64,000 nt of DNA from Phoronis australis (GCA_002633005.1 NMRA01000030.1:702720-766719); one strand, 5' to 3'. Numbered from the stretch's first letter, positions 27,151 through 42,100 are shown. Made by a program: numbers and translations. Notes: generated by a model from the sequence alone, not told the origin.

Positions 27151-30100
27151 CTGTAACAAAAAGTAAAGACATCAAAAGACCTTTGACATACCAGTGGGTA
27201 AAACTTAATACATACTACAGATTTTGAATAGAGACAGAAAAGTTTTAGTTTTAAAGACAACACACACTGCAACACGACAACAGGAAGTCTTACATCAAAC
27301 TGACGAGTAGAACTAGGGTTCCAGAAGATTCAAAGTTACAAACACATGTTGAGAGGCAAATTACAAACAACATATGCCAGGAAGAGAAATTGACAAATTG
27401 TATGCCCATCAGAGGTGTGTGAACATCTTCTGATTGACGACTCATATACTTCCAACAAACTGGCAACAGAACTGTATGTTTGGGACAATAACACGCCTAA
27501 TGCTCACTTTTCATTTGATTAGGATGATATTTTTTGGCATTTCTGAAAGTTCAGCATTTTCACCAGGAATTTGTCAGAATTCACAGATCTATAGGCTGAT
27601 TGTTTTTGACCCCATGCCTTTTCCGTAAATTTGGCAAACTAGTTTCTGCTGAATATTCAGCTGTTCCTTAATAATTCACACAATCCTAATTAACAATATC
27701 AGAACCAAAGTCTGTCAACAATGTCTAAACTTTTCATTTATCTCAAACATTGCCACTTCTTCAAAGAAAACAATCACAGTGACAATTTCACAATTCTAGA
27801 CAAGTGAGACTTGCATTTGACATTCCAGAATCCAGTCATTTATTTCATGGAGAGGCTGAGAAGAGGCGATGTTTGAGATGAACAACATTCTTAAGTTCTA
27901 GATATTAATTTCAGTGTGTATTCAGTATTCAGCATAGGTCAGTAGGTGCACAACACAATCCTGAAATGTAATCACTCTACAGTGAAGACAAGAACACTTT
28001 TTGCGATGCATCTCCCTCCACATCAGCAGTAAAGTTGACTGATTGTCCATTAAAGACGATTTCCACTTTCGGCATTGTGAAAAATATAGTAGCTGTCCGC
28101 TAACCCCGTTGTCCCCAGCACAACTCAAAGGGTGTAAGGTTTTGAAAATATTGGTCATTTAATGTTGGTCGTTATGTTGGTCATTATGGATGAGACAGTG
28201 AAGCACATATTTTTATCGTTGGTACATATGCTGATCATAAAAAATGTTTACTTATGCTAACGTAGGAAAACCTGTTAACTGGGGAGTATAATTATGTAAT
28301 CACTTAAAACATAAGACTAACATCATGCAACAAAACTAATTCATTTCCAATTTCAAAGAGGTCACTGTGGGTTTTCAGTAATCCATGTAAATTTAACATT
28401 TTTGCCAGAAATGTCTCTGCTTAAGCACCTGAAACGGAAAAACTGGTGACTTTGTTTTAAAAATTTATAGTAGACAAAACACTAAAATAAAAATATCAAA
28501 ATTTAAAACGTCAATAATAAATCAAAGATGTCTCAAACACCTTTAAATAAAAATAGCATAAGGCTGGATACTAACTATAATGATTTACAACCTTTGTTTC
28601 TTACAACCTTTGTTTCATGCTTTTTGACAAATTTCAATTTAGTAAACAGAACACATCACAAACATCATGGTTACAATTGGTGTGTGAACAAACAACATTT
28701 AACAAACCACAACACATGCACAAGATTACCTCAACCGCAGTCAGTTGTCTGTCAAGAGGATAGAAATTCGATAAAAAAACAAAACAAATAAAACATTCAA
28801 TCACAATTCTGTGCCCAACCCAAATCATCAATGTAGTGTTCTCATACCAGAAGTTCTCCAAATAAGCAGCAAGACACGAAGAGATTGACAGACAAAACCC
28901 CGCCTTTTACTATATTTAGCTTTAGTGTAAAATGTCAGCAGTCACCGTTTCCCTAGAAACCAATCCATAAACCACCAAGAGGCGGCGACTTGACGGTGCA
29001 AAACTCTTCAACGGTATCTCGTCATTAAAATTGCCAAAATAACCTCTCAACAAATAAAGGTGGGTGACCCAAAGTTTCTGTTGAAAACACTACAACTCTA
29101 TTTTGAATAGAAATAACTTATTAAGGAAACCGATTAAAAGAAAATTAGAGAGTGCAAGAAATACAAAAACCCAAAGTTTTAGAAGGTATGCTGAAGCAAT
29201 TCTACAAAAGCGTGTTAAATACAACTCAAAACGAAANNNNNNNNNNNNNNNNNNNNNNNNNNNNNNNNNNNNNNNNNNNNNNNNNNNNNNNNNNNNNNNN
29301 NNNNNNNNNNNNNNNNNNNNNNNNNNNNNNNNNNNNNNNNNNNNNNNNNNNNNNNNNNNNNNNNNNNNNNNNNNNNNNNNNNNNNNNNNNNNNNNNNNNN
29401 NNNNNNNNNNNNNNNNNNNNNNNNNNNNTGATGATTTTTAAATAAAAAGTATGAGGAGTAAGATAAACAAGTTCCAATATTCACTTGACATAGAAGTATA
29501 GAAGAGTTCGTGGAGACAGTTTGAGATTCATAGATCCTTATAAATGAAAAAATGTTCATTGAAATTATAGACACATGGTGAACAGAGACACCTGGTGGCT
29601 GCCAAAAGTATTGCTCACAGGCTACTTTAGTTTTTGACAATATTGGACAAGACAACTAGTTCTTGTCTGTCAGTCATCTAAGTTCTTAACAGGTCCTCCT
29701 GGAGGCAATTTGTTTGCAAGTGTTGGATTTTATATTTTAACCTATTAAAAATAATTAAAAAATTATGGGTCATGGGTTGGAGAAATAAATGAAAAATACG
29801 GGCGGTGGGTATGAAATAAAAGTGCCTTCCCCCCCCTCCCATACAGATTTTGCTGGAACAGCCCTAAATACAAAATATTTAAAGAATAGGAATTATCATT
29901 GATGAGTTAAACTGTAGCAAACCTTGTTGCGCGGATGGAACTGTTGACTGGGTCGGCCTGTTAGTGTCCGAGTTTTCACCACTTAAAAAAACAAGAATCG
30001 TGTGTAAAAGAACTAATGAGACAAGAAAGCTAGTTCAACAGGTGACTCAAAGACAGTTTTTACATTCAACAGGAAACGGTCATAAAACAGCACTTATTGT

Positions 30101-33100
30101 TGGAGGATTTTATTGATATTTTGTTTTTTACAGATCAATGGAAAGGACTGACATATCATTCACATTATATGCTGAACTGCATCGCAGTCAGTTAACTACT
30201 CACAAGTCATTTTGACATCAGAGCAGCACTAATACTAGATGGCTTAATCCAACACATTCACATTTCTACTAAAATGTCAGCTTGATGTCACAGCAAAACT
30301 TGCTAGATGGCTGGACACTAAACAGTCACGTTTCTACTAACATGTCAGCTTGATGTCACAGCAAAACTTACTAGATGGCTGGACACTAAACAGTCACATT
30401 TCTACTATAAACATGGCAGCTTGATGTCACAGCAAAATTTACCTGATGGCTGGATCCCCCGTCGCTTGCTCAGTATCCTCAGTTTCTTCCAAATCTTTTG
30501 GAGCCAGCGTGATTGAATTGAAGAGTGTCAGGGGCTCGCCAATTATTCCAATTCTAAAAATAAGTAAAAAATTGTAGCTACTGCGACCGTAACATTAGGA
30601 AGCAAAACCATATTACCAGCAAGTCCATAAGATTAGCACCATCCTCAGCACAACAGTATCAAAGGCGTTAAAATGTGTCTATAGTAACCAGGGCTTGGAA
30701 TGACCAATGACAAAAAACGTGGAAACTTTTACGGCCCAAATCATGCCCGATAACCAGCCTTTGAAATGGTCAATGTGAACCTTTCCACGACAGAGATCGG
30801 GAGGACTAAAAAAAAAAAAAAACGTTACCACCATCACTAGCATGCGTCTGCGTCCTTTTAGCTCACCCATCCACTCCCAACCCACACAATTTTGGCTGCA
30901 GAGCGGTAGTATTTGTCGCCGTGCTTAACAATAACACGAGCCACCATTGAAAATTACACCACGCTTTACCCAGATGCCCCGGCAATGTTGACAATTTACG
31001 TTCCTCCGAACAATAAAGAGCAACTTCTGCTTTCCGAGGTGACCGCGGTAAGAAAGGAATTTGCCGCGGAAATTTCATATCAAATCCGATTTTTTTACGC
31101 GGAAATATTATAAAAAAAGCGGAAAGCACATTTCAAAAAAGCGGAAATCCGCGTTTCCGCGGAAAATTCCAAGCCCTGAGTAACATAAAAGTATAAAAGA
31201 AAAGTACTTAGGTGACTGCATAGAATGGAAAAGCATGAATCACAACAATGTCAACTGGCATGTCTGCATTAATTTACATTATATTATTGATTTAGAACAC
31301 GACGTATATGATAATCACTATCTAGAGGCAGTGGTGAATGATAGTTTTAAGATGTGTAAATGCAGTACTAGTATTCATGTCGTGAAGAAAAAAGAGTGAA
31401 CGAGGAGAACACTACAGCTAGGTAACCATTACAATATACTGAAGGGCACAAAGTTCAGTTACAACCCTTCACGTCACCAGATCATTTGTCTGAAATCAAT
31501 CACAGTAGCGTAACCGAGCAGTTTTAGCTGCAGCTACTCGTAAAAATAATGAAGCTAACATTGTTTCAGTGCTGAATGTTGCTTTTCATGAGGCTATTAA
31601 AACATTCATACCACATTTATCCAATTTCACACACTTTAGATATGTTAAGACCGAGAACATGTGACCTTCAGTGCAGTGTTTGTGACCCGCCAACTACACA
31701 GAATTCAGGCTCACAGTACACAAGTCCTCTATAAAGACTACTGGGGTATAGCGCCCTCCTAATTATTTAGTTGAGCCTAACAAGTTCATCTCCCAAAAAA
31801 CACATGGTGAAAATCGACATATCGTGAGTCTTCTCAAAAATGGTTCGGCAATCAGCCATTTTAAAAGGTGACAGAAGCAAAAAAAAGATATCAAAAACAG
31901 AACTTGCCGCTTGGTCTTGCTTTTGACGCCACACCTTACAAGATAATGCATGATTTTTTCGAATGAAAATGCCGGACATGGTTGCATGTGGAGATAACCT
32001 GACTGGATCTAAGAAAGATAATGCACTAGTGTTGGCTTACAAACACTTATTTACTGGAACCTGGTAAAAACTTACTTTAAATTCCCCCTGTTGATATTTA
32101 CTGAGGAAAGGTTCTGGAGAATGTCATCAGGATCATCAAGGGTCTGCTTTGATAAAGAGCTACAAGAGATTATATGTATCAGCAGGATCTGAACAGTACA
32201 AACCAGAAGTGTATACTTTAATGTCTAGAAGAACAAATTTACAATGTGGACTGGTGACCAGCCATGACATGTCAGTGATAACACTGTCACTTGGCTAGCA
32301 CACAACATGAGCCAACTAAAAGTTCTTATGTTGGTCATCTGCATATCTCTAAAGCATGCAAAAGGAGGATACTCTATTCAATTATACACACGCTTTACTG
32401 TTTGAAAATATACATCAAGCTTTGTGTGGGTGCCATGCCATCTGATCATACATTACTACGATTATCTCAACATAAAACCAGTGACATCAGAAGCGAATGG
32501 GATAAATATAAGGAACAAAAATAAGCAAAATGTTCATAGGCAAAAAATCAAATAGCATACTTGGGTGAAAGTGGTCGACTTCTTTTGAACAAGTAACCGG
32601 CTTCCTCCTTGGGCGACGGCAATATTGCTACAACAGCTGGTGACCTCTGGCTGCAAACAGAAGAAATGTTGTAACTATATCTATCTACGACAATACAGAC
32701 AATTGGAGGAAGTGTCCTAAAAGGTTTGTAACAGACGACACAGTTATGTTATTCATAAAAAGTTACATAGGGCAGTGAGTTTCATTGACATTAATCTATA
32801 AAATGACCAATAAACGTTTACGGAGTGAACTGAGTGCTCCAATGTACTCGCACTTTAAAGTTTTAATAAGAGTAATCTACAAAAATTGCAGATATCAAAA
32901 TCATAATTATATTTGTATTTCAATACACAATGTCTTCCAACAACACTAGCATGATTGTTTCTGTTATAATGACAGAAGGTATTCACTTGACTAGGGCAAT
33001 TAGAGTTGGTATTCACTTGATAAGGGCAATTAGAGTTGAAACTAACGATGAAGTCAAGGGCAAATTTAACATGAAACAAAAATAAACACTTACTTGATTA

Positions 33101-36100
33101 TGCTTCTAATGGCTGGTCTTTTCCTAAAATATAAGCCATGCAAGTCTTTGCAATAATTAAACTGCAATATTGGAACATAAGAAATTGGAAATAAACTAGC
33201 GAAAATGTTTAGAGGGTTTTCAAACCATGTCAACAGAAAAGCAGCTTCTCACAACTAATTGCATTGAGGATTTGAATTGAACTTAGTTAAGTGTAGTAAA
33301 TGTTGTTCCATTTAATTTGGTAGTAGTGGAAAATCAAATTAGAAATGATACCTATAGGTAGAAGAATGCGTTTCCCTATAGTTTGAAGACGCAGTTTTTC
33401 AGAAATATCTTCTCTGGGGAACACTCAAAACACATTTCATTAATTCTCATAAAAAGTCACTCAAATGCACATACAACTAAAAACAGACAGTTACTGAATG
33501 CTTAACAACAGATAGCCATCCATTAACACTCTCCAACAATAGCTTCAACTTTGAAGCTGATGTGAAATACGCATGTAACCTTTTAACATCAGATGGCGAT
33601 TTAAAACATGATTTACAGAACTTTCTATATTCAGCCCGAGATAAACATGATTTACAGATGTAACTTTCTATATTCAGCTAGAGATACACGTGACTTACGG
33701 ATGTAACCTTCCATATTCTGCTGGAGATAAGATGTAACTTTCTATATTCTGCAGGAGATAAGATATGTAACTTTCTATATTAAGCTTCAGATAAACATAA
33801 CTTACGGATGTAACCTTCTATATTCAGCTGGAGATAATTTCTGCTCTGGAACCTTTATGCCATCATCATTTTCTGAAATGAAAACGCACAAACGCTCATT
33901 TTAACTCTACAAAAGAAACACTTTTAGCATGATGCGTACTCTAGTAGACACCTAAGTCTTGTAATTTGGTAGATTTCTGGACACGACCACAATTGGCTTT
34001 GCTTTGACAGAGCCTGGTAATGTGATCCTCATCCTATCAGGTTTATTTAGATTGGTCATTTAGGTATTATTAAATGGGAATGCAGCACATCATAAAAGAG
34101 GAGTCACGCTCGACCTCATGTCAGTTTAATTATGCAACACGAGTCAACTTCGAAGCTCACTGACTTCTATAAAACCTGGCAGCTTGTGCAGTACCAGGGC
34201 CTTTCACTCAGTTTTGCCCATGATAGTTTAGACCTCTATCATTCCGGTTCCACCCTAAAATTGCCCCAGTTTCTTCCATCCCCATGAGCTAATGATGGGC
34301 ACCAAGAAAAGAATATAATAAACTTATTACAATCACAATGCTGTGACAACTGAGTATACCACTGTTATGGACGTTGACTGCCTGTAAGTGACTAATAAAT
34401 GCATGTGCTTTACACCAATTACCCGAAGTTTTAAACATCATCCGTGTTTGAATAGGCTCAAAAAGTGACTCGGAGGCAACCATGGTACACAAACATGCAG
34501 AAATTATGTTAAACAATTATGACCCGTTTAACTCTAATGAGTTTTCAGCTAATGAAAATTGTCTTGGTTTGTCCACCCCAAATTGCTCATCTTGGAAGGT
34601 CCTATGAAGCTATTTGTTTGTTTTATGGGTCTCACAATCAAGTATTAGAGTAGCTAAGAATAAACGCAGCAACAGTAGTCAGTCACAGGTAACCACCATG
34701 TGTTTATATCAGACTTTGTAAGTTTACTCGAAGCTTACCATACAATTAGTAAATTGTCTAACCCATTTTCAAGTACAGAGATTACAACCTGGGCCATAAT
34801 CACGCAATGAGATGACTAGTGATTTACTGTTGCAGTCAATGAATTAATTTTTGGAAAGCGCATAAAACTATGCCAGCATTTATAAAATTCCACAGCCACT
34901 GTTACCATGGTTCCAGAGTTATTAAGAAAATATGGCTGACAGCAAAACTGGTGAGAATACAATAAATATGTCATCAGTATATACACACAGGGGGTACTAC
35001 CAACTAAAGGATGGAAGTCTCAGACTATGGCACACAAACCTGGGGGTGCATTCTTCACTCTTATTGCTGGATTAAATGTGTCTGACCGTAGAATTCTGAA
35101 AATAGAAACAATGACAGACTATAATTATACAAGCTTGGCAGTCATTTAACTGAAATGAACAAAGTTGATAAATGCAATTATAAAACAAATGTTAGAAAAC
35201 AAGGCCTGAATGGTATTCTGAATTAAAGTATGTTTTTAGCTTGACAACATACTGGAAGAATTTGATCAGTAGTTATTATTGAGTGGAGACTTAAAAGTAT
35301 TACTCTCTCACCTCTAAGTACAGTGGGTAATAGTGTTATATTACAATTCAAAAATGTCTGTGAATTCACCTGAGAAATTGTTTGTTAAATTACCTAAATA
35401 TTCGATCCAATGCTAAAGTGAAAACTGAGTAAAAATTAGTGTGGAAAGGTTTGGCGTTTATTCGGCATGATTTTCCGAATAAACGCACATGGGTGTTTCA
35501 TCGGGTGGGCTTATCTACGGAAAACCCCAGTATTAATCAGTATCAATAACATGACCACATATCATTTGATATAAATGTTCAAGATAAAATCTCAAAAACA
35601 CCAATACAGTTTTATTAATTTTTGTTTTGTTTTATACAACTTTAAAAGTTTGTCATCAAAATAATATAAGTCTTATTTTCATAGCCCCTCATGCAAATGT
35701 GGAACATTTAGCTGTCTTACAACATCTCTTGTGGTGCTTTTTTATTGCCCATCTTACCAGAGATTACCAATTTTATGTTATTAACCTGTATTCATTATAT
35801 TCTAATTGTATAAGTCATAATAAATGACAAGTTATATCGCCTCCCTCAGTCTCCTTTTCATCTATGGTAATGAGCTTGCGACGCACGTATCATTTATCTA
35901 ATATTCGGGACATATTTCGATCATAAATACAGTTAGTTGTTTTGGCTGTACCTAAAATTATTAAAGCTAGTGTGTCAGGTTAGGGCAACAGAAAGTTCCT
36001 ACCACACACAATGTCTTACCTTCCTAATTCCTTTTTGATGACCTCAAACTCTCGTCGGCGGAATGAAATCCAGATGAAGTAAGAGCAATAGGAGTAGAGG

Positions 36101-39100
36101 GACTCGTACATGCTTCTATCTTGATATGTGGCTGATACACGTGATCTGTGGAGAGATAGGCAGACTCATTATATGTTTCTATCTTGATATGGGGCTGATA
36201 TACCTGACGTATGGAGAGTGAATCTTGCATCTGTAGAGTAATGTTTTGTGGATAAACAACAATCATATTCTGATAGAAATATAAATGACAGCACTGCTTT
36301 CAGTTAATATAAATATGGAATTCTTATACCAGTGTGGAAATGTATATCACAAACATTTTTTTGTCTGAGCAGTACGCTACCACATGTGTGGTCAGTAAGC
36401 CACCTGTGGTCACATCATGTGACCTAATCAATATAAGTCTGAAAAACTTTCTGTCCTTACCAGGTTCTACCGTCGATGATTTCAGTAATGAAATTTGGTT
36501 AGCACTTAATGAAAAAATGACTTTCAGTTAGTTCAAATATTCAAGTCTATTTCACATCATATAAATGAATGTCTTCCTAAAAAGCACACTACCACACTAT
36601 GGCCACTTGTGTAAGATGCCACACACTTGGCCTCCTATTAGAATATGAATGCTCATCTGTGGAAATAATCCTCCAATATACCAGCACAAGCACACAGTAA
36701 TCCTTCCTTAAGACGGAGTCACCCCCCACTTACAGCTAATACGCCACGTGATGTTGCTACAGCAACCCTAGACCTAACAAATTGGCATGCAGTAACCCTA
36801 CAGACTGAGTCACCCCCCCACTTACAGTCCACATGCCATGTGATGTTGCTCCACCATCCCTAGACCCAACACAAGCACGCAGTAACCCTGACCAAGCAGT
36901 TTCTGTGCTGCCGCCATCTTCACACACGTATCCTCATATATCTTCTTCTCTCTCGCACTTGGCTCACTAGAAGATACCAGTAAATCAACATGCGCAGTCC
37001 ATTTCAAAGACATCAAACTTAACATGATTAGACTCCAAGGATAGAACTAATAGTGACTACGCAGAGTGAATATGAAGGATTTCTGAAAGGATGGACAATC
37101 CAAAAACTTACAAGTTCAAGAGAATGAGTGCCTGACCAGCAATGTAGATTTTTTTCCAAAATACTTACTATACACGAGTGTAAACACAGACTATTTGGAG
37201 TGTGCACACCTGATTGACTCCTTAGTAGAAGGTTGAAAACAGAATCTACCTGACCAAGTATTTGGGAACTGTGAACTGAACAGGTAAGGTGGTAGTGACA
37301 TGAACGTCTGGCAGAGACAAAAATAAATGTTTATGCCATGCAATGTAAAATACGGTTGCTGGGACCATAGACATGTTGATAAGTCATTTATTTCACATGT
37401 ACGTACTTACATGTTCATGGGATTAGGTTTAAGGTCAAGGGTTCTCTTCTCAAAGAACCAGTAGAAGTATATGAGAAGGTAAATCAAGAACTCATCAAAC
37501 TGCTCTCGTCTGAAATAAAATGTTAGATAACTTTTTAAGAGAATGGATCTAGAATTTAGAAAGCATCTATAGTGCTACGCACCTCATAACCAGCAATTAA
37601 ATTTGTGTAAAACATCAGACACATAATCAAGACAGTCAGCTGGAGTTTAATCACAGTTTAAAGATCAATGATTTTTCATCTTTGTTTTGACGTGGTCTAG
37701 GACACAATGGGTGCATCTGAAATTGATTGATTTGTTTGGACAGTTGTCTTCATGATGTGGCTTTAAAGGTAAGGGTCCAGTACTTTGCCCTTGGGTAAGA
37801 CTCAAAACACGTTCCTAAAAATCACCAAAAGCACATTCTGCCCACCAGGTGACAATATCACATTCTGCCCACTAGGTGGTACTATCAGTATCAGACATGC
37901 TTGTTTTTATCGTAATGAGAACATGACCCCACGCACATTATCTCACAATGTTTACTTAAGAGCTAAGTGTCTGGTAGTGATGTCACACAATGTTTACTTA
38001 AGAGGTATGTGTCTGGTAGTGATGTCACACAATGTTTACTTAGAGCTATGTGTCTGGTAGTGATGTCACACAATGTTTACTTAGAGCTATGTGTCTGGTA
38101 GTGATGTCACACAATGTTTACTTAGGGCTATGTGTCTGCTAGTGATGTCACACAATGTTTACTTAGGAGCTACTTGTCTGGTAGTGATGTCACACTGCGG
38201 GAGTATACACAGCATCTATATCAACAATTTTGGCTAATTACAATTTATCATAAATGGCTTTTCAATATGAACACATATCAATCATTTCTATGGACTCATA
38301 TGAATGGTATATGATATGAATGGTGATGAGACCGATATCAGACTGATAATTATCTATCATCAGTCTGATATCAATTGATATTTATCGTAATCTATTTTGC
38401 CCGGGGTACGCCAAGAGCAATGTTGCAGAGTAAAACAAAGAGGTGGATTGCGAATAATGTCATTTATTATGACGTAAATAGATAAAACTAAATAAGACTC
38501 TGCAAGATGGGCATGGAAAAAACGTCCACCAGCGTGTACAATGAATAGCCCTGAAAGAGGGAACCAAAACAAAAGAACTGCCTGAAGGGCCTAAAGGAAA
38601 AGTACAGAACATGAACAAAAAACTTGAAAACACCTAACAGGAAATGTATATGAGCAAAAGAAAAAAGTGGAACCAACACCCGGGATGGGGGGTGGGAAAA
38701 AAAGATGCAGAGAACGAACGTAGGTCTTGTAGACGATGAGGTAGGTGGCTGAATGAGCTAGACCACGTTGAACTGAACAAAGGAAATATGGGCGACCAAT
38801 CAGTCGCATAGAGAAATGTATGAATACAAAAGTAGGCCCTTGAGGCTATAAATAGAGATGAGTAATGAAAAATAAAGCCTAAAGGTTGATATCAAAATAA
38901 AGAGACAAATGTCAAAATAATGACGATAAATGCATTTAACAAGTTAAATTTAATTTATCGTAATCTATTTTGCCCGGGGTACACCACGAGCTATGTTGCA
39001 GAGTAAAACAAGAGGAGGATTGCGAATAATGTCATTTATTATGACGTAAATAGATAAAACTAAATAAGACTCTGCAAGGTGGGCATGGAAAAAAACGCCA

Positions 39101-42100
39101 AAATAGGGGTATATTTATAAAATCTGTCTGTTGTTACTCTGACTGGCAAAAAGGTAACAGTCACTTGGAGAGGACCCACATTTTGAGAACCACTTTTCTC
39201 CACTGAGTAACGGGCATCAAACTGGTTCTCAAAATCTAGGACTCCTGTAAGTGACTATTGCTCACAAAAATGTTTTTCATTTATATAATTAGCCAAATCA
39301 TACCACAAGAGCGTTTAACCATGGGAGTATATTTTCAAAGAGGTTTATAATAGAAATAGCTATTAAAGCCAGTTTAACTCATTTTAGCATAAATTACAAA
39401 TGCAGCATGTGTTTGAAACATAGTGTACCTGTAAATACCACTTTCAAAGTGTGGAGAGATTTGCTGGACATCATAAACCATATCCCAGGCAACTTCTGAA
39501 AAGTCATAAGATTAATGCATCACAATTACAGTATGACTAAATGTATAGAATATTGATTTCTTATAATTTCAGCAATTCAATCAAGGCCTGCAGACCTGAC
39601 TATGTATTCCCAAACAGAGCTGTGTTCTACATCAGGGTTCAGGTAGTAAACTAGTATACCAATTCATGTGATGTAGAAGTTCTTCTGTATATACTTTTAA
39701 TTTCATTAACAATTAAACTATACTATTTGTCATATACCAATGGAAGTCCTAGTTTAGAAGTGATTTCACCAGCAATTCTCAGCCAAGTAGGTCATTGCTC
39801 TGGCACTGTTCAAGCTAAGTTCTAGGAACTAGGTTGTTGCTCAAGCACTAAGGTTCAAGCTAAGTTCTAGGAACTAAGTCGTTGCTCCGGTGTTGTTCAA
39901 GCTAAGTTCTAAGAACTAAGACATTGCTCCCGCATTGTTCAAGCATAATTAAGTTCTAAGAACTAGGTCATTGCTTCAGCACTGTTCAAGTCCGCCAGTG
40001 TCCAGAGACTTCACTGGATACCTATAACTTACTTAATGCTAACTGTGTTCAAATTTCAGGATATTATTTCTCCACTTTGTTACTGTTTGTCACTAACCAC
40101 TGACAAGACTGAATAATTCTCCTATAATGGCTGTCAGTTTTTGCCCAGGGTCTTTACCTGACTGAGGCAAAATTTTAAGTTCAATATTTTCACCAATTGT
40201 CAGAATATCTTTAATGTATAATAATTTTACTTAATTATATTGATATTGCATGTCTGCTGTTATGTATATGTTCACCCAAATCTTACTCCTGTTAAACACT
40301 GACTTAGCGCAGCCGAATAAACAGCTTCGTTATTCAATCATTACTGAATGAATCTCACTCCTGACTTTGCGGTAAATCTTAAATGGTGGAGAGACACTTG
40401 GTTCAAGATTGTGCCAACTGCAAATTTTTATATATTTATCACCTACAGTTTTCATTACGATGACATTGTATGTACTGGTGGCTTCTTTATTTTAACACCC
40501 TAAACTGAAACATGCTGAAATCACTTGCAACTAGGTCTTTAAAGCTACACTGATTAATTAATGTGAACTAAAAATATGGTAATAAAATCAGGTATATAAG
40601 TGTCATTGCCATAATAGCATAAGTTTAAACATTCACTTGGATTGAGACATAACTTGTATTTAAATTGAAGCAGTCAAATTTCGGAAGGGCATGTCAGCTG
40701 CAGGACATTTATAATTATTATTAGAAACCTTGGTCAGCCCCTTAACTTTCCCGTGATTTTTGTTGTTGTGAATTTCTTTGTGGCAAAGAAATAAAGCCCT
40801 ATCATGGTAAGGAACAACTTGAGAAATCAATTCTGGAGTTCTAAGTGGACAAGCCTCTGTTTTATTTTTCAGACAAATGGAAATGCAGTTTTAACCTACA
40901 TCACAGCACAGGCGTCCTCAGCTTCTAATCGTCCCCTATACACTACATATAATACTACAAGGTAGGACACTCTCGACTAGAAATTCCACGGGTGCTTCAC
41001 TTCACCCGTCCATAGCAAACATAAAACTCAATAAATTTACACAAAACAGGGGTTCAACAAACCATGAAGAATTGTTCTTTCTCCCAATACCATTCACGGT
41101 GTCCTGTTCCGGCGACTTCGTAAGAAATTCGCAGTCAAAGAACAAAAATGTTCACAAAAAACCCCCGCGCACGTCCATCGGTTGCCGCTCGAGGTCAAGG
41201 ACGGTACGAAAATTGCCGGTGAGTTACGGAAGTACCGACATCGTGACTTTACGCGACCGATGTCGGTACTTCCGTAACTCACCGGCAATTTCCGTACCGT
41301 CCTTGACCTCGAGCGGCAACCGATGGACGTGCGCGGGGGTTTTTTGTGAACATTTTTGTTCTTTGACTGCGAATTTCTTACGAAGTCGCCGGAACAGGAC
41401 ACCGTGAATGGTATTGGGAGAAAGAACAATTCTTCATGGTTTGTTGAACCCCTGTTTTGTGTAAATTTATTGAGTTTTATGTTTGCTATGGACGGGTGAA
41501 GTGAAGCACCCGTGGAATTTCTAGTCGAGAGTGTCCTACCTTGTAGTATTATATGTAGTGTATTGGGGACGATCAGAAGCTGAGGACGCCTGTGCATCAC
41601 AGTAGTCAAAGGCAGTCAAAGATAGGTCTTAACCTACATCACAATACACGAAGGAAGTCAAAGATAGGTCTTAATCTACACCACAGTAGTTGGCGGTCAA
41701 AGATAGGTCTTAACCTACATGACAGTAGTTGGCGGTCTTACGTTTCACATCTTCTAGAAGAACATTCTGATGTTCCGCAGATCCCTTTATCTGTTTGCGT
41801 ATGACAGGTGACTTTGTTGGATGACTTTTGCCAACACCATACTGTCTGTTGGTCAGTCCACTCTGGGCTCTGCAAAAACGCAACATCCACGTCAAACTAA
41901 ATGTATATTAATTTATGTTGGAATCAAAGACCACTAAAATGAAGATTCAAGATGTAACATTATTACCTTCAGATGATCAGTACTTACCATGTTGAAATAA
42001 AGACTATTTCCTCATGGAAATTAGCAAGATAAATATTTACTGATCAAGTATGAACAATGTAATCGATTTCATCATCTTAAACTCAGGTTTAATCTAATCT

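Noticed and set aside
29103-29655. ORFs running through the N gap
   Set aside because: Most of their length is unknown sequence.
37411-37509. Hydrophobic stretch in PPP1R36 as a transmembrane helix
   Set aside because: It aligns with a conserved helix of a family not known as membrane proteins, and contains interspersed aromatic and charged residues.
41072-41609. Long ORFs on both strands encoding the same peptide
   Set aside because: They are mirror images generated by the hairpin transposon. No homology or splice context supports a protein.
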